From Toxotes chatareus (Eukaryota > Chordata > Actinopteri > Toxotidae), in contig CM028884.1 of the NCBI GenBank assembly GCA_016801885.1, forward strand, positions 19,454,864 to 19,518,863: a DNA stretch of 64,000 bases, in the 5' to 3' direction. The notes beneath the pieces were generated by a model that ran no database searches, was not told where the DNA came from, and saw only the letters and a program-made list of their open reading frames with translations. The translations under genes and the position numbers were made by a program. Of the stretch, positions 36,601 to 48,600 are shown in pieces (positions within the stretch are counted from its first letter, which is position 1; every line of letters begins with the position of its first letter).

Positions 36601-39600
36601 TTGTTATGGATTGCATTTGAAAACATTTGAATGCATCCTGCTTGGTTTGGATCTATTTCAGGCCGTCTGTTTGGAGCAGCAGGAGAGCAGCCCTTCATTG
36701 GCTCCACATTGTCAAGTGCCTTCCCTCTGGTCAACCACCCAGCCTTCGGAGCCCTCTACACTGCCGGAGCAGGCAGGCCCGAGTTTGGAGGCCTGGGCTC
36801 CCTGGGCATGTCAGCTGCTCTGGCTACCCACCCACAGCTCGGAGCCCTTTCTGGTAAGAAGTGGACTTTTGAATTTTGGGCAGCAATAGGCTAAATGGGA
36901 ATGAATCTCCAATACTCTCCTCTTCTCCCCTTCTCCCCTCCTCTCCTTTCCTCCCCTCTCCTCTCCTCTCCTCTCCTCCCTAACAGAGTGGTGGCGAGCT
37001 GCTGAAGCCCATGGACGGGGAGCTGCTGCCTTTCTCCCCTCTTTCATCGGCTTCCCTCCCTTCTTCACCCCTCACATCCAGCCCAACCATAGCGCCAGTC
37101 CTGTTCAGATCAGGATGCCAGGCAAGAATAGCCACACCCCACCTAAAGGTAGAGCACCATCCAGAAGAGACCTTCATTGTTCCTCACAGTTACATTGTGT
37201 ACACGGAAAACTGGTCATTGTAACAGAATTATGCTGAAGAGAAGCAGGGGAAAAAAAGAGCCTCGCCATGTGTTTTAAACTAAATAATAACTGCTCTGTT
37301 ATATATGTTATGTGTGTTGAAGTACGTGAGGTAATTAATTACTTTTCCAAGAGGTAAACACACTTTGCACTGAAAATAAACAACCTATATCTCTCCTCTC
37401 CCACCATCTCCTTCTGTGTGTCTACTTCTTCCACAACCTAAACCCACTTTGTCCTCTGATAAGATTTCTCCTTTTCAAGACAGATTTAATGACTTTCAGT
37501 CCTCACTTAGTGATTCTGTCAACCTCGCTCTCCTCCTCTTTCCTTCACGTTCCCTTTCGTAATCTCTGTTTCTTGCACTCTTTTAATTTCACAGTATCTT
37601 TTAATTTATCTTTTATTATGTAAACCGCTCATGTTGGGCTTGTGCCTCACAAAGCCCGCATGTTTGATGAGATACATGTGTAAATCAATATTTTTATTAG
37701 CCTTATTCCATTCTGCAGTGAGTTGAAGATATTTCATTATCCCGTGAAGCAAAGTTCTCAGAAAAGATGTAGCAGATTAGTAATACAGTATATCTGTTTT
37801 GTGTTCTAGGGGTGAATGGAGCAGTCAATGGCAGTGGGGTCTGTCCTCCCGCCACACAATCAGGGAGCTTTTCTGGAAGTCCAGCTCCTGTTCAGGCATC
37901 AACCAAGCCAGCCAAAAATTCAAACCCTTCTAATAGTCACCGTAGCAGCCCCCAGAACAATCCAGCAGAGTTGGTGGAAAAGCCGATCCAGAAGCCTAAA
38001 GAGAAGGTCAGTACTGAGATTTAGTTTACTCCTCAGTTTGAAAAGAGGTGACGTGAAATGCACAAGTTATGCATTTTTGCTCATTCTTGCTCTTATGTTT
38101 TTTTCTTTTCCTCAACTCAGAAGCCACGAAAGAAGCCAGCAGACACTTCTGTGGCAAGTAACAGTGAATCAGGCACATCCTCGGACAGCTCAAGTGACGG
38201 GTCCCTCAGCAGTGATCTGGAAGACCTAGCAGAGGATGATGAAGACGATGATGATGACGATGAGGATGACGAAGAAGAGGACAAGCAGAGTGAATTATCA
38301 GACTCTGAGAAGCGGACAAAGAAGAAAACAAAGGTAAAGGAGAATGGAAGATAAAAGCATTTTTGGTTAAACTGAAATGAAAGCATGCAGAGACAGAGAG
38401 CTCTGTTTCTGTGTGAGTGCATAGCAGGAAACCTGTATGCCCTCAGCCACTCTAGCCACAGTGCACTTCATTTGGTGCCCAGTGCCCTCATTCACTGAAA
38501 TAGTGTTGAAAATGTTGAATGAATTAAAATAAATTATCATACCACGAGGCCATTCTTTGTTCTAAACGTTCTTTAAATCCTCCCCAGGTTTTGATACCCA
38601 GCACTGGAACTGCAAAGACTGACAGACCACTCTGTGGGGAGCCCCAGGACAAGAAAGACACCCAAACCCAGAAGGTTCCCTCAAACCCCCCAACCCTTGT
38701 GCCCTTACCCTGCTCTGTCTCCCCTCCTACCTTGTCCCAAACCTCACCTCTGGCTCTGCAGAGCTCCAGGTCCCGGACAGAGGGACCACAGCAACACTTC
38801 AGTGTGATTCAGTCCACTGGCCTGGCTGCCAACTCAAAGCCCCTGGCGCTCCTCACTCAGCCCCGTAGGGAGTCTTCACCGTCTTCCTCCCCCATTGCCC
38901 TCACCACATCTCCAAAGGCACTCTCCAGCACTGCCTCTCCCAAGCCTCCCAAACTGCTGCCCTCCTCCTCCCCCCAGCACCTGCCCCTTTCCCTCTGCTC
39001 CTCCCCTAAGCCTCTCTCTGTCCCCTCTCCACCCCACTCGACTCTCCCACTGTCTACCTCCCCAAAATCTTTTGGTTTGACCTCATCTGTAACAAGCTCC
39101 CAGAAGTCATCACTGAAGGCATCTCAGCACGCTCTTCCTGGCTCTGCCAAATCCAACAAAAGGAAACAGCTGGAAGCCTCACTAGCGCAGATCAATGAGT
39201 TCAGGCTCAAACAGGTAAGCCTACCGATAACAGCAGCTGAATAATGTCATTTTTTACTACATGCGCAGAAATGACTCACAGAACCCATATTGTGCTTATG
39301 CACAGTATGCTGTGAGATGTAGACAAGAGAAATAAAGCTGCACAGTCAGCTTTAGTGAACAAAGTTATTCCCAACAAATTGACAGTAATGAGTTTATCCA
39401 CTGGAGCTGAGTGTGCAGTTAGATTTCCAGTTATATTTCCCTCTTTTAGTCTTTACTAAAACACAATAACCAGCACCTCTTTTAATCTGGTGGCCATTTA
39501 CCACATTTATTTAGCACAAGATACAAGCAGCTCACAGACAGCTACAGACTTGTTACTGGTGAAGCTGCACACATATTTACAAGTACTGTTTGTCATTCGC

Positions 39601-42600
39601 AAGAGGCTGGGATTTTGTATCACGTTCCAGAGGGCCTCTTTAATATTATAACATGGCCTTGAGCAAACTCTCACAACTGCAGTTGGACATAGGAGGGAAT
39701 CTTTGTTTTGTTTAGTTGACTTAGGAGGCAGCACCCGTTTGAGTAAACTTGTAGGGCACAGGGACTGGGCACAGAAAAACAAGTAGACATCTAAGACATT
39801 AGATGTGCTAATAGTTATTATCAAGGAATGTTTTTATTTTTTACATTTAGCTTGACAGTCTTGAGATCCTGTGCAAACCTTGAAAGAGGAAAGAGTTTAG
39901 AATAAGTCAATGTTTTGTTATTGTCAGCTGAAGCTATTTGCTACATTTGTACAATATGTTTTTTTGTTTTTTTTTTTTTACACAAGTTAGCACTTTCTAA
40001 CATCTTACTTCTGTGGATTTAAGTGTCCTTACACTGTCTCAGCAGGTAGTTTAACTTTGAATCTGCTACAGGCCAAAAATATGGAATCACAATTGAACTT
40101 ACTTTCATATAAATCTCATTAAGCTCAATGATCTGTGTGTTATCACGGTTTCCTATGTGTTTTCTAAGTATACACAGCTTTGGACTGATCTACAGCAGTT
40201 AGTTGCTCTATTGCTGCAAAGATTAGCCTGTTGATAAAATGCTTTTAGTTTCATTACCATTCTGAAACAGACTTTGGCTTTGCGCACATGTTACTGTATT
40301 ATTTATGTTTTTGGGCCATTCGGCTGAAATGCTATAACAACTGGCATTTTTCTTTGCTTTTGACTACACAAATTCCGTTTCTTCAGATGAAATATGAATG
40401 ATAGCGCAATAATCAATAAGCTAAACCTATTGAGATCAGCTTATTCTGTGAAAATCATTTCCCCTTTCTTGTTTTACCAGTGTAGAGAAGTTTACAACAA
40501 GCTAAATTCCCCTTGTGGTTTCAGCACTGTTACTGTATTTCATGGTCTGTGAAATTGATTTGTTTCACTTCATATCACATCCAGTTGAAAGTGCAACGTT
40601 GAAGTCTAACCTGCCTTTGCTTAAACACAGACTGAACCAAAATTGTCATCAGTGTAAAAAAGGCAAACATACCCAGCCGCATGATGATAATGATGATGGA
40701 GCTTTTCAAATGTGCAGACAAGTAATTACAATTTTAGAGAGGTACTCAGTGTTTCTTTTTGTGAACTTGGCCTAGTACAATGCCTTTGGTTATTGCATTT
40801 ATGTTCTTTTTGTTTCCCAGAAAGGGGCTTAGACACAGTTAACTGTACCAGTGTTCGGCATTGTAGTTTTGTCACCTGCTCAAACAATCAACAGTGATGC
40901 GAACTGACAGCTAGAGCAACTCCACTTTGTCCCATTTCTTTTCTAATTTTTTTCCTAACCTTTCTTTGTTCCTCCCATTCTGCCTTTCCCTCTCCCTCCC
41001 TCCCCCTGACTCCCTGCCTCTCCTTGTTCTCTCCCTCTCTCCTCCTCTATTCCCAGACTCTCGTGTCCCAAGGGCAGACGTTCCCAGCTGAGCTAAAGAA
41101 GCAGCAGCAGGGGCCAAACAAGTCTCCCAAAAGGACGTCTCTGTCTTCATCGCCATTGCCACCTGCTCCGCCTCCTCCTCCCCAGAACAATCACTCCAAC
41201 CTCTTCCTCTCGAGTGCCCTGCTGGGGCTCCCTGAACCCCACCACCCCAATGGAGTCATCCAAAGCACCACTCAGGACGCACCTTTGGCCCTCATCAGCA
41301 AACCTCGCAAAGACTCTGCCTCTCAAGGCAAGTCCCCTCAGTGCGACTCCGATGCTGGGTCGATGCCTGTCAATCTGAGCACAGGGGCGAGCAGGACCCA
41401 AGCAACCGCCCAGGCTGGGCCTCCGTCACAGCCCCACACTACCTCACCCCATGCCACAGGCCATGGATCTAGAAAGAACAAGTCCCCCAAGGGTAAGGGA
41501 CAGACACCAGGGCTGGGACAGGGACAGGGACAGGGACAAGCAGACCCTTTAGCTGCCTGGAAGGGCTTCTCTCAGAACCATTTGGTACAGTCTCTAGTAG
41601 ATTTGTTTCGTGGAGGAGAGTCCGGGATTGGGATTCCTGGAGTTAGTATCCCTGGAGTTGGAATTCCTGGAGTGGGGATACCTGGGACTTGTAACCCCAC
41701 AGCCGGTCTCCCCGCTAACAAGGAATCTGACGACTCGGGAGATGATGATGATGATGAGGATGACGACCTTGAGGAGGAGGAGGATGAAGAGGACTCAGAT
41801 GACAGTCTGTCAGGTTTGTACCGTCTCTGTACCAGAGTAAAAGTAACTCTCAGTTTAACAGTGAGCTGGCAATAAAATAGTAACATCAGGGTTGCTGCTA
41901 ACAGTTATTTTAATTATGATTCTGATTATTTTCTCAAATTAAATTTTGGAAATAAAAAGTCCAAAATTAGTGAAAAAGGTCCCTCACAATTCGCAAGGTG
42001 ATGTCATAAAATTGCTTCTTTTGTCCAACTAACAACAAAAAATGTTCAGTTTACAGGACAAAGAAAAGAAGCAAATTGTAACAACTGAGAAACCGGAACA
42101 AAGCAATGCCTTGTGTTTTTGCCTGAAGAATAACATAATTGGCTGCCCGGTTAGCTCAGTTGGTAGAGCATGAGACTCAACCTCTCGGGGTCGTGGGTTT
42201 GAATCCCACTCTGGGTGGCACCACCTCCCATGGGCTCACCACCTGTGGAGGTGCCATAGGACTTCGCGACCTCCCCCTGGACCCAGATAAGCGGCAGATG
42301 ATGACATGACAATTAACTTAATCGATGAAAATGGATGAAGGCTGTGTTTCTGTAGAACGACTGATCAATTAATTGACCAGTTGTTTTATCTGGAATTAAC
42401 ATAACGTTCTGTCAGTCATTTAAGAAATCCATTTTGAATCTTAGAAATGCAGTCATACAAGACAATTGTTTATTTGAATGCCATTTGTTTTGATTAATTG
42501 CTACCTCATTCATTTTAAACCATCTGTTCTTTACCCACTTTGTGTTCTGGGTTCCTATTTCAGAGTCTGACAGCAACTCAGACAGTGACGTCTCTGGGAA

Positions 42601-45600
42601 GAAAGGGAAGGAGTTAAAGCTGCTGCCGTCTGGATCATCTAAAAAGGAGATGACTCCCCGCAGGCTAACCAAAGGCCCAGAACTACTGAACACCTCAACC
42701 AATCACACCGCCACCAGCTGCTCCCCTCTCAACCTACAGGTCATCAAGACTCCCACCATTGTCACCAGCTCCAGTGCCTTGGCCTATCACAGCTCTCCAG
42801 GCTCATCCTCCTACAGCCTTGCCTCTCCATTAGGTAACGTGTTCAAAATTCAGTGTGCAAAAATGTAAAAGTGTGAGCTGAAAGATGGTTGTAGGATCTC
42901 ATGCTGGAAAAAGCAAAAGTTATGGTAAACTTAAGAGGTATAGTATTCAGCCTAGATGTAGTATACTCCCAACATCCTCAGGTAATAGTGAAGAGGGGTT
43001 GTTAGGAAGGAAGGAGGCAGTGTGTTCTCGTGGCATAACTGGAGCTCTGAGGTCCTGTAGGGACATGCCCAAGAGCCCTGACAACTTGTTTGGCACAGCA
43101 ACAAGGTTCATTTCCGCCTTCTTACTATGCAGAGAGATTACTCAGATCAGAGAAAATATGACACAGGACAAGCAGACACTCCAGTCTTTATCTGACTGTA
43201 GGTAATATTGTCCTCTCTTGTGCTCTAGAATGGACACTGTTCATCGGGTATTACCATTTGATGTAAATTCACCCCAGTGTTCGAACATATCAGCGTTGGC
43301 ATTTTAGTTTTAATGATTTCAATATGGCAGTGCAGGGAATTGTGTGTACACTGTATTTAACTTTTGTGGTCACCTGATGCCGGTAAATGCAGTTTTGAAA
43401 GGCCAGTGCACATATACCTGCAAGTCCTCGGTTAGCTGCCAGGTATGATTACTGTTAAGTTCAGGGGCTTTGACTGCTGTTATTGTATGTGTGAGGTTTC
43501 TAGTCATAGGCTGTGCTGTCAAATTGATGGTTGAACTCTGTCTCTCCACAGGCTTAGGGAAGAGGAAGAGGGTGATGGATGAGAAGGAGTTGATGATACC
43601 TCTGGAGCTGGGGTATGTACAAGAGACTGTGAGAAAGAAAGCTCTTATAAAGCGATTGACCTAAGCCTGTGCAAAATTTTTTGTCCCTTTCATGATCACA
43701 TCCATACATGGTCAGAAATGTATGATACACGCTGTTTTTCCTGAACAGCTGTGCTATTTTTTTCTTTCATTCCTAAAAACCCAGGTGGCGGAGAGAAACA
43801 AGAATCAAATCAGTGGCTGGACGGCCGCAGGGCGAAGTGGCCTACTACGCCCCGTGCGGCAAGAAACTGAGGCAGTACCCAGATGTGATGAAGGTACCTC
43901 GGCCTCACAGCGCTGCAGTTTAACCGACATCCATGATACACAAGCAAATGTTTTGAGGCATACAGATGAGCAGTTGAGTTTGTGACAGAGATATCAGCGG
44001 GAATCATTGTGGGTGGTGTGGTTTAGGATTTATTATGGAAGCGTATTTTCAGTAATGATTGCAACACTGCTCCTCCACATTGCTCAAACAAATGCTTGGG
44101 TATCAGGATTTGTTGTATATTGCCTATGCTATTGCTCCAGCTGCACTCCACCCCACCCCCACCCTGCTTTCTATGACCCTAATAGTGAGAGATGATATTC
44201 TTAGATTCACTTCTTGTGCCACTTTTTTTCAACCTCCCACCCCCACCCCCACCCACCCAAAAATGATTAATGTTTAGTGTTGGGATGCACAGCTTTGGCC
44301 CCATTTGTACATAATATTATAGTGCATAATCTTCTTTGTTTGATTCATCAAAAGCTCATCCACACTGATTGTCAAAATGTGTCTTTGAATGTAGTAGTGT
44401 GAACAAAAAAAAAAATAGACTCAGTAACATTCACTCACTGCTAGTCGGTCAGTAGGCAGTAAAAAGCCTAGCAATGCCACAGATAAATAAGAAAGGGCCT
44501 GAATTGTGCACCCCAAGGTCAGAGCCGTTTTTCTCTCCTGAGAGCTCTTGCTCTTTTTTTGTCCCCGGCTTTTATAATGATTAGTAGCACTGCACAGATG
44601 CACACTGTAACCTTAGACTCCCTCCAATCTAGTGCCTCCCAGTTGCTTTTCAATGTCGCTAATTTCGCAATTTTTTTCTGCCTAAACCAACACCATTATT
44701 ATTTTCTCTTCTGTAGTATCTATCCAGAAATGGAATAAGTGGCATCACGCGTGATAATTTTAGCTTCAGTGCAAAGATAAGGGTTGGTGACTTCTATGAA
44801 GCCAGAGAAGGACCCCAGGTGACTGCCTTTCATCTCTCTCTCTCTCTCTCCCTGATCCCTGTTCATCTTTTCATCTAGCGGCAGGCAAAGCTTCATGCAG
44901 CAGTCACTATCAGGGCATGGATAGGAATCAACCAAAACCCTCAGTAGTACTAGTTCATAGATCTCTCACTGTGCATGGAGAAATGTAATAATCAGCTGAC
45001 ATTACTTCCACAGGTGACCAGTGATATATGCCATGTTATGTGTCTGTGATACAAAGAGATAAACTAGAAAGTGTATGTGTGTGTCTCATTGGAAACAGAA
45101 TAGAGAAAATCCTTACAAATAGATGTAGGCATTGCTGAGGGGCCAGAGAAATAGATTACATGAAATCTAAAATTGAGGATCAAAGATAGATTAGCAAATG
45201 AGTAATTCTGATTTTAATTAAATTTCTGATCTTAATTGTTTAGCCAGATTTTTGTTGTGTATTATTGAAAATATAATGATGCATCATTTAAAAAATGAAG
45301 AATATCTCACTGTTGAATATGCTCATAGTCCAGTTAGCTAATGATTAAATTGTTCCGTAGTCACATGAAATGATGTATGTCAACAAGTCACTCACTGTTC
45401 AATCCCTGCACTCCCCTCCCAATCTCTTCGTCTCTACTTTTTTCTCTTTCTGCTCTCTAGGGATTACAGTGGAGCCTATTGAAGGAAGAAGAGGTCATTC
45501 CTCGTATTTTGGCAATGGAAGGTCGTAGGGGCCGTCCCCCTAATTCAGAGCGTCAGTTAGCAGGTGAAGGTGCCAAAGGTAACCGACGGAGGAAGGGGCG

Positions 45601-48600
45601 ACCCCCTAATGTCGGAGATCCACTGGCGCCCGAGGGCCCCAGTCCCAGCGAGGTCAAACTTCTGCGCAAACTAGAGGCTCAAGGTTAGCAGAGGAAATGA
45701 GCCTTGAAATATGTTTGTCATAAGTGTGTGTGCCATTAGTCAAGCAGCCAATATTCAGGTTGCAGAGGCGAAAGGTAGGGTTTACATTTTTAAATTTTAT
45801 TATAGTATATGGACAAGTCAGTTTTTTCTGTCATGCTTGTTTGGTAGATCTGTTTTCATGTGTAGTAATATAGATTTTTTTTTGATAAATCAGCTTTGTT
45901 AACATGTTCTTTTTATGTTACTTGGCCTTTGTGCAGCTTTTATAATATCATAACTACTGGTGTTATTACAAAGTAAAATAATTTTTATATGGCCCCAAAA
46001 CCCAGTGATAGTTACTTCTGATCTCATAAAAATATTTAAAAAATAGATATTTCAGTATTTTAAAATGCCCATGGACAAATTGCGCAAATGTATGTTACTT
46101 AAGGGAAAAATAGTATTTTTCCTACTTTTTATTTTATGAAAGGTAAGGCATGATTTAGACAAAGGTTTTAGCTAAGGCTACAGCAGCATGTATTTAGTCT
46201 CCTGAAATTTCTCACTGACAATACCTTCTTCCTGCCCTGTGCAGAAATAGCCCGACAGGCTGCCCAGATGAAACTGATGAGAAAACTGGAAAAGCAGGCA
46301 CTGGCACGTGCAGCCAAAGAAGCTCGGAAGCAGCAAGGTAAACAGTTTTTTTGTGTCGTTAACAAGAACACAGGGTTGTATGGATAGTGGCGGAGGTTAT
46401 CCCGTTGGTCAGTTGTTCACTTCAAACCACTTTGATCTAAATGGGTGTAGCAACAAGACAACAGGGCTTTTGTTTGTATGTATATACTTATTTTCATCGC
46501 TTTAAACCACAAGCTTTAATCTTCTTTCTGCTCTAATCTTAATTGCTGCCATGCTGCTGGTTTCAAACATTATGCTTATATATTGTATAAATTCCTACAC
46601 ACGACTCGAAGCTGAAAAAATCTGATCAAAATCTGACTGTTTGCTTAGTGATGACTTAAACTCAGAACTAGAAGCAGACATGTTATACATTCTGAAATGT
46701 ATAATGCTCCAATGCATTTAAACCAAAGAGGACAATTTCGATCTGTGCTTTCAACATAACTTTCAGCATATTTTTAATTAAACTTTTATAGCTGCTAAAA
46801 TATGGAAATGAGCTCAGATCCACTGCATAAATTTGGTGACACTGGTGACCTAAGAGCTATCTGCCTATATCTAAGCTGTCCTGTCTTTCTAAAATCCTAG
46901 AATCACTGATCAACTCACAATCCTATGCTTCCATGGAGTTTAATAATATCCTCCAGTCATAAGAATCGAGGTTAAGACCTGGTCATAGTGCAGTGATGAT
47001 GACTGATAAAAATAAGCACTGTGCTGCACTTTGCTGTGTGTTGATCTGTCTAAAACCTTTAATACCAATGATGATAATATTAGATAAGTTACTTTCCTTG
47101 TGTTTTGATTATGACTGAATGCTTATTATAAAACTCATCTTTCTGGTTTGTACTATTTGAAGTTAGTCACTCATTCTTAATAGATCCTAATGGACTCTAA
47201 CATTTTACATGCTGTTAAAATGTTTGTGCGTGTTACGATTGTTTTGTATGACTGAGTCATCTTAGTTGTGATCTAGCCCTCTGAATTTCTCTGCCTCTCG
47301 TGTAAAGTACGTACTGATCTCAGTGAGATCTCCTGAATAAATAAAGCTTAACAACTGCAATTCTCTCAGATATGAATGCAGTTGTAACCCAGCTTTGTAG
47401 GTCTAATGTAACACTGACTTGACTCTTGTAGCGATCATGGCAGCAGAGGAGAGACGGAAGCAGAAAGAGCAGATCAAGATTCTCAAGCAGCAGGTGGGTC
47501 TCCTTTATGTGTGTGCTGACAAATCTTTTTCCTCCCTTTCTCCTTATCTAAGTGTCCTGACTCACGTAGTCCCTGTCTGCACTGCAGGAAATGCTGAATT
47601 GTTATTTTGTGATGCTTTAAAGCTTGCTTTTCAATTACCATCATTACTTCTAGTACTAAACTTATTGTTGTGTTTTTTCTGCCCACTCCAAGTGGAATAG
47701 AGTGGTTAGAAAGTGATTTTATCTGAGGATGTTTTCCAGTGTCAGATTATGTTTTTTCTTTTTTTTACAGGAAAAGATCAAGCGCATTCAGCAGATTCGG
47801 ATGGAGAAGGAACTCAGGGCGCAGCAAATTTTGGAGGTACAGAATCTGATCCAACAGCACTTCTGATTAAGCAGAACATTCCTGGATAGCGACAACCCCT
47901 CAGTCTATAGTGTTTTAATCTTCCTAAAGCTCATTACTGAACAGCAGCATGCATTGGAGAGAGTTGCGTCTTCTTAGGCATAATTCCACATGGAACTAAT
48001 GCTAAATTGGTCTTGGTTGACGGCTGTTGAATATTAAAATGGCTGTTGCTGCCTCTTCAGACCTTATTTAAATTGGACAGAAAAGTCTTTTTTTCATCAG
48101 ACAACAGTAACAGTTTAGCATAAGTGGGTCGGGGGAAAAAAAAAGGTGCTGTTTTCCACACGCACAAACACAGATGAAGGTGCATACACACACACACACA
48201 CACACACACACAGCAGGTGCACACAATTATACTGTAGGAGCTTCAAAGTGTTTTAGCAGGACTAAATCAATTTTGAGTTGACACGGTTGGCAAGCCACTC
48301 TTAACGGGAGGCTTCAACATTTTCACAATTACGTGTTAAAGAGATACATTATTCATTCGCTGTGTTTTACAAATTTGACTGGCATTCAAGAGCATGAAAT
48401 CTGCGCTCAAACCAGAAAACTGCAAACAATCAGTTAAAGTCCTCACCCAACACTGATTGATATATGTCAGTCTCTGTGATTCTTGACCTCAATCTTTATT
48501 CACAGGCCAAACGGAAAAAGAAGGAAGAAGCTGCCAATGCCAAAATATTGGAGGCTGAAAAACGGATAAAGGTATGTTTATATTTTTAATGATGCTCTTG

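Larger units (their letters stand above)
32853..36661 (+). other. baz2b: baz2b intron 1 (3.8 kb)
   Basis: GT-AG intron with two long CA/TG tracts, candidate element 5, and otherwise unremarkable AT-rich sequence. No other exon seen. Confidence 0.85.

Noticed and set aside
42145..42217. Functional tRNA gene with a CAA anticodon (Leu)
   Set aside because: Backbone is Lys-type, position 37 is a pyrimidine, acceptor pairing is imperfect, and a SINE body and tail follow.
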